From Muribaculaceae bacterium (GTDB lineage: Bacteria > Bacteroidota > Bacteroidia > Bacteroidales > Muribaculaceae), in NCBI GenBank assembly GCA_009775365.1, contig VSPM01000012.1, forward strand, positions 1-53,124: a DNA stretch of 53,124 nucleotides. The letters are read 5' to 3'. Shown here piece after piece: positions 6,633 through 15,699 of the stretch; positions within the stretch are counted from its first letter, which is position 1; every line of letters begins with the position of its first letter. A program made the position numbers and the translations under genes. A model generated the notes under the pieces. The model did no database searches. It was not told where the DNA came from and was given only the letters and a program-made list of their open reading frames with translations.

Positions 6633-9290
6633 TCAGAACTCTTGTCCGAGCACGAAGTGGAGCTGGCTTCCGCCACGGGTGCCAAACACTTTGTCGAAGC
6701 CGTATCCCCAGTCAATGCCGAGGAAACCGAGCATCGACAAGTAGAGGCGCACACCCACGCCGGCGCTTCTCTTGAGGTTGAACGGCGAGAACTGCTCCAT
6801 CGATGTCCAGCAATTACCTGCCTCGGCAAACGCCAGGGCGTAGATTGTGGTCGATGGCTGGAGCATGAACGGGAAGTGGAGCTCCATGCCGAATCTGCCG
6901 TAGGCATACCCTTCGTAGCCCCACGGTGTGAACTGTCCGTTCTCATAACCGCGCATGGCAATTGTCTCGGTGGCATATGTATAGCTTCCCGACATGCCGT
7001 CGCCGCCGAAATAGAAGGTCTCGAAGGGGGTCTTGATGTGCTTGTTCCAAGAGCCGAGCAATCCGAAGTCGGCGCGGGTCATGAGCACGAGAGTCCATTG
7101 CCCGTCAGGGTCGGTGAGCGGAGTGTAGGTTTTGCTCTTGAATTTTATCTTAAAGTATTCAATCCATTTGTACAGCTGCTTTGAGGCGGCCTCACGCGAT
7201 TCTGTGTCGGTGTTTGAACGCGACGAAAGGCGAGCAAGCTCCTCCCAGTTCTTGTGGCGAGAGAAGAGCGATGCCGGCGGAGTGAGTGTGACATCGATAG
7301 AGAACTGAGAGCCTCGGCGCGGATAAATCGGCTGGTCGATACTTGTGCGCGACAGCGAGAGCCCGAGCATCAGAGAGTTTGACACGCCGTTGTTCATATA
7401 GTAAAGATACTCCCAGTTTTTGAGATAATACCAACGATATGATAGCGAAGCCTGGAACTGGAAATAGTCGTCAGGCCACGACAGGCGAGTTCCGAATCCG
7501 GCGCTCACACCGGCCATCTGAAGCACCTTGTTGGGGTCGTAGGCGTTCTGATAGTAGTAGCTACTGTTGTTGTAGCCATAGGAGCCATTATAGAAAGGAT
7601 ATAATTGTCCGCTTGTATAATAGTTGTTGTTGTAGAAACTTGAGTTTATACCTGTTGAGCGGCTATAGTCAAGGCTGACCGACAGAGAGTTCGGGCGTTT
7701 TCCTCCGAGCCAGGGGTCGAAGAAAGATATGCTGTAGCTCTGATAGTATTTGGCGTTGGTCTGCGCGGATATGGAGAAAGTCTGTCCGTCGCCGCGCGGT
7801 ATGATGCCTCTATAAGATCCGGGGTTGAAAAGGTTCTTTATAGAGAAGTTGGAGAACGACAGGGCCACCTGTCCGGTGACACCGGTCTGACCCCATCCGA
7901 AAGATAGCTGCACCTTGTCGTTGGCCTTGCTTTCAAGGTTGAGAGCGATGTCTACGGTGCCATCGTTCTGGTTGGGCTGAATGTCGGGGTTCATGTTCTC
8001 CGGGTTGAAGTGGCCGGAAGCCATGATTTCGCGCATGGAGCGCATAAGGTCTTCGCGTGAGAAGAGCTGACCCGGGCGGATATAAAGCTGGCGGCGGATC
8101 ACCTTCTCGAAGAGCTGGTCGTTGCCGTTGATGACCACGCGGTTGATTGTGGCCTGCGGACCCTCCATCACCCTCATCTGGAGGGCAATGCTGTCGCCCT
8201 TGATGTTTTCCTCTATGGGCACGAGAGTGAAGAAGAGGTAGCCATTGTTGAGATAGATGTTGCTCACGGCGTCGTCATCTTCGCGGGTGCGTTTGTCAAG
8301 CAGCTTCTGGTTGTAGACATCGCCCGGGTATATGCCGAGCACATTGTTCAGCACCTCGGTAGAATACACGGTGTTGCCCACCCAGTTGATGTCGCTGATA
8401 TAGTATTTTTTGCCCTCTTCCACCTCAAGATACACATCGACTTTGCTGTCGTCATATTTCACCACGCTGTCTTTCACGATGCGTGCGTCGCGATAGCCGA
8501 GTTCGTTATACTTGTCGATGATCCTTGTCTTGTCGTCCTTATAGTCGGAGTCTACGAATTTCTTTTGCTTGAAGAGGTTGAGGATGTTGCCGTTTTCATT
8601 GGTTTTTTTCATGGCCCCCTTCACCTTACGGTCGGAGAGAACCTCATTGCCCGACACATATATCTTGTGGACCTTCACCTTGTTATGGCGGTCTACATCG
8701 ACATCGAGAATCACCTGGTTCTCCTTTGAAAGGTCGGGCACCTGGCTGATTGTCACATTAGCGTTTTTGAAACCTTTCGCGCCATAGTAGTCTTTTACAA
8801 TCTGGGTGGCGCGGTCCACGATGTTGGGCGTGATTTGCTGACCCTGCACCATTGAGAGGCGTTCGAGAATGTCTTTCTTTTCACCACCTTTCACACCGTT
8901 GAATCTCATTTCTGACATTCTCGGCTGCTGACGGAGCGAAATCACGAGCCACACCTTGTCGCCATGGATTTTTTCGGCGCTGATTTTCACCCTTGAATAC
9001 AGGCCATGCCGCCACAGGCGCTTTGTGGCGTTGGTCAGAACGTCGCCGGGCACCTCCACGCGTTCTCCGACAGAGAGTCCGGAGTTTGCGATAATCACAT
9101 AGTCGTCGACATGGTTAATGCCCTCTACCTTAATGCCGGCAATTTCATACACCTTCGGAATCGGCGAGTAGATAATGTCGGGGTTGTAGATTGTGTCGTT
9201 AGGAAGCGCCGGAGCCGCCTCCTGCGCCAAAGCGCCGGAAGCAAAGGAGAGTGACAAAGCGGCTAATGAAATCTTCAGCAGATTTTTCAT
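6633..9290 (-). CDS. bamA: Outer membrane protein assembly factor BamA
   Basis: The essential Omp85 protein that folds and inserts beta-barrels into the outer membrane. 885 residues: signal peptide about 1-22 (ending ASGALAQ), five POTRA domains about 48-440 (YEIAGIKVEGINHVDDYVII begins the first; a later one has ATINRVVINGNDQLFEKV), then a 16-strand barrel from about 455 to the end. The conserved L6 motif appears as MRGYENGQF (family VRGF/VRGY) and the C-terminus HFVLGQEF has the terminal Phe of BAM substrates. It is longer than the Escherichia coli protein (~810), partly because of Tyr/Asn-rich loops (YNNNYYTSGQLYPFYNGSYG). Located between uppS (12 nt) and ompH genes, the standard Bacteroidales arrangement. 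Confidence 0.97.
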   Translation of the reverse strand: MKNLLKISLAALSLSFASGALAQEAAPALPNDTIYNPDIIYSPIPKVYEIAGIKVEGINHVDDYVIIANSGLSVGERVEVPGDVLTNATKRLWRHGLYSRVKISAEKIHGDKVWLVISLRQQPRMSEMRFNGVKGGEKKDILERLSMVQGQQITPNIVDRATQIVKDYYGAKGFKNANVTISQVPDLSKENQVILDVDVDRHNKVKVHKIYVSGNEVLSDRKVKGAMKKTNENGNILNLFKQKKFVDSDYKDDKTRIIDKYNELGYRDARIVKDSVVKYDDSKVDVYLEVEEGKKYYISDINWVGNTVYSTEVLNNVLGIYPGDVYNQKLLDKRTREDDDAVSNIYLNNGYLFFTLVPIEENIKGDSIALQMRVMEGPQATINRVVINGNDQLFEKVIRRQLYIRPGQLFSREDLMRSMREIMASGHFNPENMNPDIQPNQNDGTVDIALNLESKANDKVQLSFGWGQTGVTGQVALSFSNFSIKNLFNPGSYRGIIPRGDGQTFSISAQTNAKYYQSYSISFFDPWLGGKRPNSLSVSLDYSRSTGINSSFYNNNYYTSGQLYPFYNGSYGYNNSSYYYQNAYDPNKVLQMAGVSAGFGTRLSWPDDYFQFQASLSYRWYYLKNWEYLYYMNNGVSNSLMLGLSLSRTSIDQPIYPRRGSQFSIDVTLTPPASLFSRHKNWEELARLSSRSNTDTESREAASKQLYKWIEYFKIKFKSKTYTPLTDPDGQWTLVLMTRADFGLLGSWNKHIKTPFETFYFGGDGMSGSYTYATETIAMRGYENGQFTPWGYEGYAYGRFGMELHFPFMLQPSTTIYALAFAEAGNCWTSMEQFSPFNLKRSAGVGVRLYLSMLGFLGIDWGYGFDKVFGTRGGSQLHFVLGQEF

Positions 9291-9302
9291 TCTTGGTGTT
9301 GG

Positions 9303-10064
9303 TTATTCGTTATTCTGCACTTGCTCGCTCGTTTTTCCGAAGCGTCTTTCACGGTTCTGGAAATCGATGATGGCGTCGACATATTCCTCATTTGAAAAGT
9401 CGGGCCAGAGCACAGGGGTGAAATAAAGTTCGCTGTAGGCAATCTGCCATAGCAGATAGTTGGAGACTCTCTCTTCGCCACCGGTGCGTATCAGGAGGTC
9501 AGGGTCTGGCATTCCGGTGGTTGTCAGATTGTCGGCCACCATCTCTTCAGTGATGGAATCAGGTTCGATCTTGCCTTCCGCAGCCAGTTTTGCAAGTTTC
9601 CTTGCCGCGTCGGTTATTTCCCATCGGGAAGAATAGCTGAGGCAGATGTTAAGCTGCATTCCTGTGCAATGGGCTGAAGAGTCGCGGGCGTAGAAAAGCT
9701 TCTGTCGAGGCTCCTCCGGAATCCTCTCGATGTCGCCGAGCAAATGGATGCGCACATTGTTGCTGAGTAGCTCCGGGAGCTCGCGTTCGATTGCCCATCC
9801 GATAAGATACATCAGGGTGGCCACTTCATCAGAAGGGCGGTTCCAGTTCTCTGTGGAGAAGGCATAGAGTGTAAGATACTTTATGCCGAGGTCAGACGAC
9901 ATTTTAGTGACACGGTGCACGGTGGATATGCCCTCCGTGTGGCCGTCGCTGCGGGCGAACCCTTGCTGCTTGGCCCAGCGGCCGTTGCCATCCATAATCA
10001 TTGCCACATGCACCGGCATGCGGCTTTTGTCGAGCGAAGATATTTTTTTCTCAAGTTGATCCAT
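9303..10064 (-). CDS. uppS: Isoprenyl (undecaprenyl diphosphate) synthase
   Basis: A 253-residue cis-prenyltransferase that condenses isopentenyl diphosphate units onto farnesyl diphosphate to make the C55 lipid carrier for peptidoglycan and surface glycans. Motifs: VAMIMDGNGRWAKQQG with catalytic Asp25, His42 in GHTEG, LTLYAFSTENWNRP (about 78-91), and the C-terminal box PDLLIRTGGEERVSNYLLWQ followed by YSELYFTPVLWPDF. Length and motif order match the family fully. It overlaps nothing, with 12 nt to bamA and 6 nt to the upstream DUF6089 gene, so it belongs to the same operon. Confidence 0.97.
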   Translation of the reverse strand: MDQLEKKISSLDKSRMPVHVAMIMDGNGRWAKQQGFARSDGHTEGISTVHRVTKMSSDLGIKYLTLYAFSTENWNRPSDEVATLMYLIGWAIERELPELLSNNVRIHLLGDIERIPEEPRQKLFYARDSSAHCTGMQLNICLSYSSRWEITDAARKLAKLAAEGKIEPDSITEEMVADNLTTTGMPDPDLLIRTGGEERVSNYLLWQIAYSELYFTPVLWPDFSNEEYVDAIIDFQNRERRFGKTSEQVQNNE

Positions 10065-10070
10065 GATGTG

Positions 10071-10760
10071 TCAGTCTTTATAGTTGCACACTGCGCAGCG
10101 TTTGCTGAACTCGTAACTCACGGTGAAAGTGAGCGTGGAATACCAGTCAGTGTTCTTCATGAAAGAACTCTTTATCCCCATCGGGTCGGCCAGCGAGGGG
10201 CCGTCGAGGCTGTCGGTAAAGGTTTTTTTCATAAGAAACTCCAGGCCGAAGTTTAGCCTGAGACTCGGTTTGTATTTGAATCCTATCCCCAGCGGGATAG
10301 TGAATGCTGCTCCGAAATTGCTGTCTACGCTCCACATGGTCATGCCAAGTCCGGCTGTGATGTAGGGTGTGAACCGTTTGAGTTTGCGGTATGACTCGCC
10401 CATGCCGTAGCTGAAGAAATTGAATTCAGCCATCTCTCCGATTTCATAGAAAGTAGTGGAGAACTTATATGTCTGGTCATCGGGGAAGACATTGGTCATT
10501 TTTGAAGAGTCGCCGGAGAGAGACCCGATATATATATTCGACTTGAACGCCCAGCGCGGGTTTGCGATATATCTGAAAAGCAGCTCCATGTCCCATGACG
10601 GTTTTTGCCAGAGGCTGGAAGTATTGGCGTCTCCGAGATAACCGGTCATGCCCAGTCCGCCGCCGGCGTCAAACCGGTAATCTTCCTGGGCTTTGGCGGA
10701 GAAAGCCGACGCTGCCAGCATCACTGTCGCCGCTATGATGGTTAATGCTCTTGTGCTCAA
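10071..10760 (-). CDS. DUF6089-type outer membrane beta-barrel protein
   Basis: A 229-residue exported protein: signal peptide about residues 1-24 (ALTIIAATVMLAASAFSAKAQ), then GGGLGMTGYLGDANTSSLWQ, and a small beta-barrel pattern (repeated RFTPYITAGLGM, IPLGIGFKYKP, LRLNFGLEFLMKK). I recognise the DUF6089 family that sits upstream of uppS-bamA in Bacteroidales; its role is unknown, presumably in the outer membrane. The start is a TTG at 10760: an in-frame stop lies just upstream and the next ATG (MLAASAF) would destroy the signal peptide. The C-terminus (about 210-229, EFSKRCAVCNYKD) carries two Cys in CAVC, odd for a mature OMP. Confidence 0.7.
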   Translation of the reverse strand: MSTRALTIIAATVMLAASAFSAKAQEDYRFDAGGGLGMTGYLGDANTSSLWQKPSWDMELLFRYIANPRWAFKSNIYIGSLSGDSSKMTNVFPDDQTYKFSTTFYEIGEMAEFNFFSYGMGESYRKLKRFTPYITAGLGMTMWSVDSNFGAAFTIPLGIGFKYKPSLRLNFGLEFLMKKTFTDSLDGPSLADPMGIKSSFMKNTDWYSTLTFTVSYEFSKRCAVCNYKD

Positions 10761-10799
10761 ATTTTTGAGTGTTAGGGTGATGGAGAATTAGTTTGTTTG

Positions 10800-12323
10800 T
10801 CAGATTATAGGAGTGAATGTGAGTCGGGCCAGCACGCCTCTCCATATCTCGGACGACATGGTGCCGTCGGGAAGGGTTCCGCCCAGGAAGTAGATATACG
10901 GGCATTCCCAGGTTATGTTGTCGCCGTCGACGCTGTAGGAAGGCTTCATCCATCGGCCGGCAGAGCGCGAAGGCATTCGTTTCCACGCATCGGAGAGGTC
11001 TGCCTTCAAATAAGAGTCGGCCACAATTCCGTCTGCCCCCGTGAGGTGAGGGAAGTAGTCGGGAAGCTGCATGGCAGATGACCCTTTCTGCCAGTTCACG
11101 CCATTGTTGAGTGAGATGAAAAGGGAGCTGTTGAACGATCCGTCGGCAAGGGAGCCGCCGATAATCAGCCATGCGTCATATTGCTTTTTTACAAACACCT
11201 TGTTGGTGTTGCGATAATGCACGTATTTCACGAGAGTGGCCCCCTTCAGCGCCGGTATGCCGGCATTGTTTATTGTTGCCCAGGAAGAACCGTCGAACGC
11301 CCACACATCGGAAGACACATTTCCGGAAGCGGTGACGCCGCCTGCAAATATGGCCGTGGGGTAAGGGGTGTAGGGATTCTCTATCGACCTCAGTTCCGAC
11401 CTCTGATATAGGGGGAAATCAGGATCGACAGGGGTGTCGGCAATCATGTCAGATGCCGGGTAATGGCAATGTGTGAGATGTCCGCCGGCATCTTTCACGC
11501 CAATCACTCGGTCAAGATATGAACCAACCAGGGTTATCCAGCGCTCGCCGGTTGCGCTCCATGTCTTTGCGTCGGCAGAGGTGTAGAGGTTGCCATCGCT
11601 GTCGAGCATCCAGAAAGCCTCGGAAGTGGCGGTCAGGCTTTCGATTTCGGGAGAGAACGGAATTGTGACGCTCTCTTTGCTCCAGCTGCCTTCCCCTATG
11701 TTGGAAGTAGAGGCGAGAGTGAAAGAAGCGTCGCTCTCTTCAATGAGGGTGAATACTTTTTTATCGCGAATAACAGTTTTCTGCGCCACAGCCCCCTTCA
11801 GCCTTGAAGGAAGGTCGCTCACGCCGAGTTTGTCCCACATCATAGAGTCGGGCACTTCTTTGTGAACGTTCACCTTTATGCGGTAAGAATATTTGTTTAT
11901 TCCGTCGGCGGCGGTTACGTTCAGCGTTACTTTGCCTGAGAAGTCGATAGTGTCGTTAGGGCTTTCCAGATAGTCTACCGTGCCGGTCTTCTCGCTGCCG
12001 CCCTCCATTTCAATCTTTACCTCCGACATTGAATTGGCAAAAGTTATCACAGGAATAAGTTTTGTGATGTTAGTGCCTTTAGGGAGTGAATCGGCGTTGA
12101 AAATCACTCCATTGTCGAGATCGATGGAGAAGAACACAGAATCGAGATTTGAAAGCACTGCCGAATTTGCTTTCAGCGTGAATGCTTTCACTGCTGTGGT
12201 GGATGGTGTGACTACAATTTCTTCCGGCTGGTCTGATTTTGAATTACATGCAGAAGCCATCCCCATTAGCAGGAATGCTGCGGGGAGAAGAATCGATGGA
12301 TGTGTTATTCGTGACTTTTTCAC
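10800..12323 (-). CDS. DUF6242-type lipoprotein (beta-propeller-like)
   Basis: A 507-residue lipoprotein: the lipobox MGMASAC puts the lipidated Cys near residue 26. The N-terminal part (about 45-155: VKAFTLKANSAVLSNLDSVF, then KVTLNVTAADGINKYSYRIKV) is a pair of Ig-like/cadherin-like strands domains; the rest has recurring propeller-type blades (WMLDSDGNLYTSADAKTWSA, VWAFDGSSWATINNAG, IYFLGGTLPDGTMSSEIWRG). I believe this is DUF6242, which heads the uppS-bamA operon in Bacteroidales; function unknown. The start is GTG at 12323 (VKKSRITHPS), the only start that gives a good lipoprotein signal. The last strand LARLTFTPII is the C-terminus. Confidence 0.68.
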   Translation of the reverse strand: MKKSRITHPSILLPAAFLLMGMASACNSKSDQPEEIVVTPSTTAVKAFTLKANSAVLSNLDSVFFSIDLDNGVIFNADSLPKGTNITKLIPVITFANSMSEVKIEMEGGSEKTGTVDYLESPNDTIDFSGKVTLNVTAADGINKYSYRIKVNVHKEVPDSMMWDKLGVSDLPSRLKGAVAQKTVIRDKKVFTLIEESDASFTLASTSNIGEGSWSKESVTIPFSPEIESLTATSEAFWMLDSDGNLYTSADAKTWSATGERWITLVGSYLDRVIGVKDAGGHLTHCHYPASDMIADTPVDPDFPLYQRSELRSIENPYTPYPTAIFAGGVTASGNVSSDVWAFDGSSWATINNAGIPALKGATLVKYVHYRNTNKVFVKKQYDAWLIIGGSLADGSFNSSLFISLNNGVNWQKGSSAMQLPDYFPHLTGADGIVADSYLKADLSDAWKRMPSRSAGRWMKPSYSVDGDNITWECPYIYFLGGTLPDGTMSSEIWRGVLARLTFTPII

Positions 12324-12360
12324 TGTCTATGACGTTGGTTTGCGGTCGCTATTCTTCCGT

Positions 12361-12397
12361 TTGTAACACAATTCGGAATTGTGCGCGCTTGTTACAA
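12361..12397. repeat. Nested palindrome in the leader of the envelope operon
   Basis: An inner inverted repeat CACAATTC-G-GAATTGTG lies inside an outer one, TTGTAA (12361-12366) with TTACAA (12392-12397). It falls just downstream of the -7 element at 12402, so it would form the first hairpin of the mRNA or be an operator. Confidence 0.6.
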
Positions 12398-12401
12398 TCT
12401 G

Positions 12402-12409
12402 CAAAATTA
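12402..12409 (-). promoter_or_regulatory. -7 promoter element of the envelope operon
   Basis: TAATTTTG on the minus strand, about 80 nt upstream of the GTG of the DUF6242 gene. It probably drives DUF6242-DUF6089-uppS-bamA-ompH. No clear -33 element. Confidence 0.55.
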
Positions 12410-12477
12410 GTATTTATTGTGGAAATTCTAAGAATAAAAACCGCCGATTTTAACAAATAAGTGATTTTTATGTCTTT

Positions 12478-13422
12478 TTAACGTCTGAAAACATTGATTA
12501 TGTTCTTTCGGCATATTTCAGTGCCGGCAATGCCAAGCCCCTCCGGGAGCAGGGGCGCCCTAAGCCCGCAAGAGATAGCAACAGGGGCGGTTTCAACTCT
12601 TATTTCGTCATAAAGACCCGACTCGATGAAACTTGAAAGCAGTTTCGGGCCACCTTCCACCATTAGAGAGGTGATCCCTTTTTTTCTTAGGTTCTCCACC
12701 AGCTCGCGGCAGTCGGTATTATGAAGGCATTCCACCCTTTCAGGGTTCTTGCCGCTCCAGAATCTCACGTCGAGCCTCGGATGGTCTGTCTTTTGAGTGT
12801 TGCAGCCAACCATTATAGCCTCGGCCATTGCTCTTTCTCTGTGCATCCACACCAGCGAGAGGGGCGATGAGAGTTTCACGGGTTTCGGATTCCCGTTTTC
12901 ATCGGCTGAAGCCATGAACCCGTCGGCGCTCTGAGCCCATTTCAGCTGAATCCATGGGCGAGGGTTTGTCTGCGCGGTCATGAATCGGCGGTTTATGTCA
13001 AGACATTCTTTCAAAAGCACCCCTTCAGTTACCTCAATGCCGTTTTCGCGCAGCATTCTTATGCCTTTGCCTGCAACCATAGGGTTTGGGTCGGGCGCAC
13101 CGGTGACCACGCGGGGAATCCCGGTGTCGACAATAAGTTTTGCGCAAGGCGGAGTCTTGCCGTAGTGTGAGCATGGCTCAAGAGTGACATATATTGTGGC
13201 CTCTTTAAGCAGGTCTCTGTCGCGCTCTTTCACAGAAGCAATGGCGTTGACTTCAGCGTGAGGGCCTCCGAATGTGGCGTGAAACCCTTCCCCGATTATT
13301 TTTCCGCGAGCCACGACCACAGCCCCTACCATCGGGTTGGGAGCCACTCTTCCTTCACCACCCCGGGCAAGCTGCAGGGCCCGGTGCATATAGATTTCCG
13401 GATTCAAGTTTTCAGTTTCCAA
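12478..13422 (-). CDS. ribD: Riboflavin biosynthesis deaminase/reductase RibD
   Basis: Bifunctional enzyme of riboflavin synthesis: deaminates diaminohydroxyphosphoribosylaminopyrimidine, then reduces the ribosyl group. The zinc deaminase domain is intact: HAEVNA (55-60) and LEPCSHYGKTPPCA with Cys84 and Cys93. The reductase domain starts at RPWIQLKWAQSADGFMA (about 155) and ends with LMVEGGPKLLSSFIESGLYD. At 314 residues it is shorter than usual (about 350-370): the segment that normally follows GKNPxRVVLD is missing, and GKNPERV runs directly into the ENLRKKGI helix. The given start is TTG at 13422; ATG at 13389 (MHRALQLA) is the alternative but would trim the conserved start of the fold. 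Confidence 0.9.
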   Translation of the reverse strand: METENLNPEIYMHRALQLARGGEGRVAPNPMVGAVVVARGKIIGEGFHATFGGPHAEVNAIASVKERDRDLLKEATIYVTLEPCSHYGKTPPCAKLIVDTGIPRVVTGAPDPNPMVAGKGIRMLRENGIEVTEGVLLKECLDINRRFMTAQTNPRPWIQLKWAQSADGFMASADENGNPKPVKLSSPLSLVWMHRERAMAEAIMVGCNTQKTDHPRLDVRFWSGKNPERVECLHNTDCRELVENLRKKGITSLMVEGGPKLLSSFIESGLYDEIRVETAPVAISCGLRAPLLPEGLGIAGTEICRKNIINVFRR

Positions 13423-13450
13423 TTTTCAGTTTTAAGTTGTTGAAAAAACG

Positions 13451-13499
13451 ACAAATGATTAATGGTCGCAGACATAAGCCGTGGCCATTAATCATTTGT
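13451..13499 (-). terminator. Terminator between the M3 peptidase and ribD
   Basis: ACAAATGATTAATGG (13451-13465) pairs exactly with 13485-13499 around a 19-nt loop; on the minus strand the hairpin is followed by CGTTTTTTC. ribD therefore probably has its own start signal in the AT-rich 13423-13450 stretch, though no TAnnTTTG is visible there. Confidence 0.8.
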
Positions 13500-13520
13500 A
13501 GATTGATATTCCAAGAGTTA

Positions 13521-15632
13521 TTATTCAAATCCACGGAGGCGGAGAAGAGCGTGAGGGTCAGGCTTGTGGCCTCTGAAACGCTCGAAGAGCACCATTGCGT
13601 CTTCAGTGTCGCCGCTTTCAAGGATGTTCTTTTTGTAAGATTCGGCAGTTTTCTTGTCGAATATGCCATTCTTTTCAAATAGCTCCCATGCGTCGGCCTC
13701 AAGCACCTGGCTCCAGAGATATGTGTAATATCCTGAGGCATAGCCGTCATCGCCGAAGATATGTTTGAAATAAGGTGAGCGATAGCGGTAGGTGATCTCT
13801 CCCGGCATGCCAATCTTGTCAGACACCTTTGCCTCGAAGCCGGCCACGTCGATGCCTTTTCCGTCGGTCTGACCCCATTCAAGGTCAAGGAGAGCTGCTC
13901 CTGCGAGTTCGGTAGTGGTGAATCCCTGGTTAAACTTGGAAGCGTTGTTGAGCTTTTTAATCAGTTCGTCAGGAATCACTTCTCCAGTCTTGTAGTGGCG
14001 GGCATATGTCTTCAGCAACTCAGGGGAGAATGCCCAGTGCTCATTCATCTGAGAACTCATTTCCACATAGTCGCGGTCAACGTTTGTGCCGGCGATAGAG
14101 CGATAAGGAGCTTGAGAGAGAATTGCCTGGAGCGCGTGGCCGAATTCATGGAATGTGGTTTCAACCTCGTCAATTGTGAGAAGCGCGGGAGCGTCGGCAG
14201 TGGGGCGAGTGAAGTTGCCTACGTTGTAGACAATGGGGCGACGGTTGCCGTCTTCATAAAGGCCGCAGCTCTGGAGCTGCTCCATCCATGCGCCCTGGCG
14301 TTTTGAGGCACGCGGGAAATAGTCTGTCATAAACACAGCCACATGGTCGCCGGTCTTTGAGTCTACCACTTCATACACAGTCACCTCGTCCATGTATTTA
14401 GGCGCGTCTGGCATCTCTACCATCTTTATGCCATAAAGGCGCTCGGCGGCTGTGAAGAGGCCGTTGAGCACATTCTCAAGAGAGAAATAGGGGCGAACCT
14501 CAGCCTCGTCGAGGTCATATTTCTGTTTCTTCACCTTCTCGGCATAATAATAATAATCCCAGGGAGCGATCTTGAACCCGCCGTTGTCAGCGTCGACAAT
14601 AGCCTGCATGTCGGCCACCTCTTCGTGGCTTCTCTTCACAGCCGGCTCAAACACCTGGAGCAGAAGATTTGTGGCCGCTTCCGGAGTCTTTGCCATCACG
14701 CGAGATGTCATCATCTGGGCGAAATTGTCGAAGCCCATGATTTTTGCCTTCTCTGCGCGGAGTTTCACGATTTTCTCAATCACGGGATAGTTGTTGTATT
14801 CCCCGTAGGAAGCAAGGTTGGTGTATCCTTTGTAGATCGCTTCGCGAAGTCCACGGTTTTCAGCGCTCTGAAGCACCGGGAGCCTGCTTGGCGCATGAAG
14901 CGTGAACACCCACAGTCCGTCGAGGCCGCGGGCTTTTGCTTCTTCAGCCGCCTGGCTGATTGAAGACTGGGGAAGCCCTGCGAGGTCTGCTTTGTCGTAG
15001 ACTGTCACAAAGAAAGAGTTAGTGGCGTTGAGAAGGTTCTTGTTATACTGTATGAAAAGTTTCGACAGCTCGTCGTTAACTTTTATTAGCATCTCCTTCT
15101 TGTCGGCAGGAAGGGCGGCACCCTGCTCTGCGAACCGGCGATAGTATTTTTCCACCACTCGTTTCTGCACCGGAGTGAGTTTGAGCTTGTCTCTGCGGTT
15201 GTAGACGTCCTGTATTCTCTGGAAAAGCTGCTCATTGAGATTCACCTGGTTTGAAGCCTCGTTGAGCAAGGGTATTGCCTCCTCGGCCATAGCGGCGAAT
15301 TCATCGGTAGACAGTGCGCTGTCATAGTGATAGAACACACCGGCCACCCGGTCGAGAATCGGAGAAAGATTTTCAAGCGGGAGGATAGTGTTGTCGAAAT
15401 CAGGCACGGCTCTGTTTGCCGTGATTGCAAACATATTTTGTTTTTGCTCCTCAATTCCGGCTTTGATTGCGGGAATAAAATCAGAAACCTGAATCTGCTC
15501 GAAAGGCGGAATCTGATACTTGTTGGCATAGGGGGTCAGAAACGGATTGGCGTGAGTGTCTGCCATGATTGCCGGTGTTGCGGCGGCGCAAAGGAGAGTG
15601 AGAGCCGCCAGGTTTAACAGTTTTTTCTTCAT
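13521..15632 (-). CDS. M3-family metallopeptidase (Dcp/oligopeptidase-A type)
   Basis: A zinc-dependent peptidase that degrades short peptides. 703 residues with a signal peptide at the N-terminus (MKKKLLNLAALTLLCAAATPAIMA), so it is predicted to act in the periplasm, like the dipeptidyl carboxypeptidase Dcp group of Bacteroidetes. The zinc site is complete: HEFGH with His495, Glu496 and His499, and the third ligand Glu524 in DYVEMSSQMNEHW. The C-terminal part contains the family segment YASGYYTYLWSQVLEADAWELF. It lies 67 nt downstream of the EEP gene and ends in a strong terminator. Dcp versus OpdA specificity cannot be told. Confidence 0.93.
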   Translation of the reverse strand: MKKKLLNLAALTLLCAAATPAIMADTHANPFLTPYANKYQIPPFEQIQVSDFIPAIKAGIEEQKQNMFAITANRAVPDFDNTILPLENLSPILDRVAGVFYHYDSALSTDEFAAMAEEAIPLLNEASNQVNLNEQLFQRIQDVYNRRDKLKLTPVQKRVVEKYYRRFAEQGAALPADKKEMLIKVNDELSKLFIQYNKNLLNATNSFFVTVYDKADLAGLPQSSISQAAEEAKARGLDGLWVFTLHAPSRLPVLQSAENRGLREAIYKGYTNLASYGEYNNYPVIEKIVKLRAEKAKIMGFDNFAQMMTSRVMAKTPEAATNLLLQVFEPAVKRSHEEVADMQAIVDADNGGFKIAPWDYYYYAEKVKKQKYDLDEAEVRPYFSLENVLNGLFTAAERLYGIKMVEMPDAPKYMDEVTVYEVVDSKTGDHVAVFMTDYFPRASKRQGAWMEQLQSCGLYEDGNRRPIVYNVGNFTRPTADAPALLTIDEVETTFHEFGHALQAILSQAPYRSIAGTNVDRDYVEMSSQMNEHWAFSPELLKTYARHYKTGEVIPDELIKKLNNASKFNQGFTTTELAGAALLDLEWGQTDGKGIDVAGFEAKVSDKIGMPGEITYRYRSPYFKHIFGDDGYASGYYTYLWSQVLEADAWELFEKNGIFDKKTAESYKKNILESGDTEDAMVLFERFRGHKPDPHALLRLRGFE

Positions 15633-15699
15633 GCTGAAAATTAGTTTATTATTGAGTTTTTATGGTATAAGGTTAAAGGTCGTGACAAAGTGGGCTATG

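Noticed and set aside
13409..13432. Direct repeats TTTTCAGTTT upstream of ribD as a regulatory array
   Set aside because: Only two copies occur and such T/C/A-rich repeats are common filler between Bacteroidales genes; they may even be part of the ribD N-terminus if its TTG start is used.
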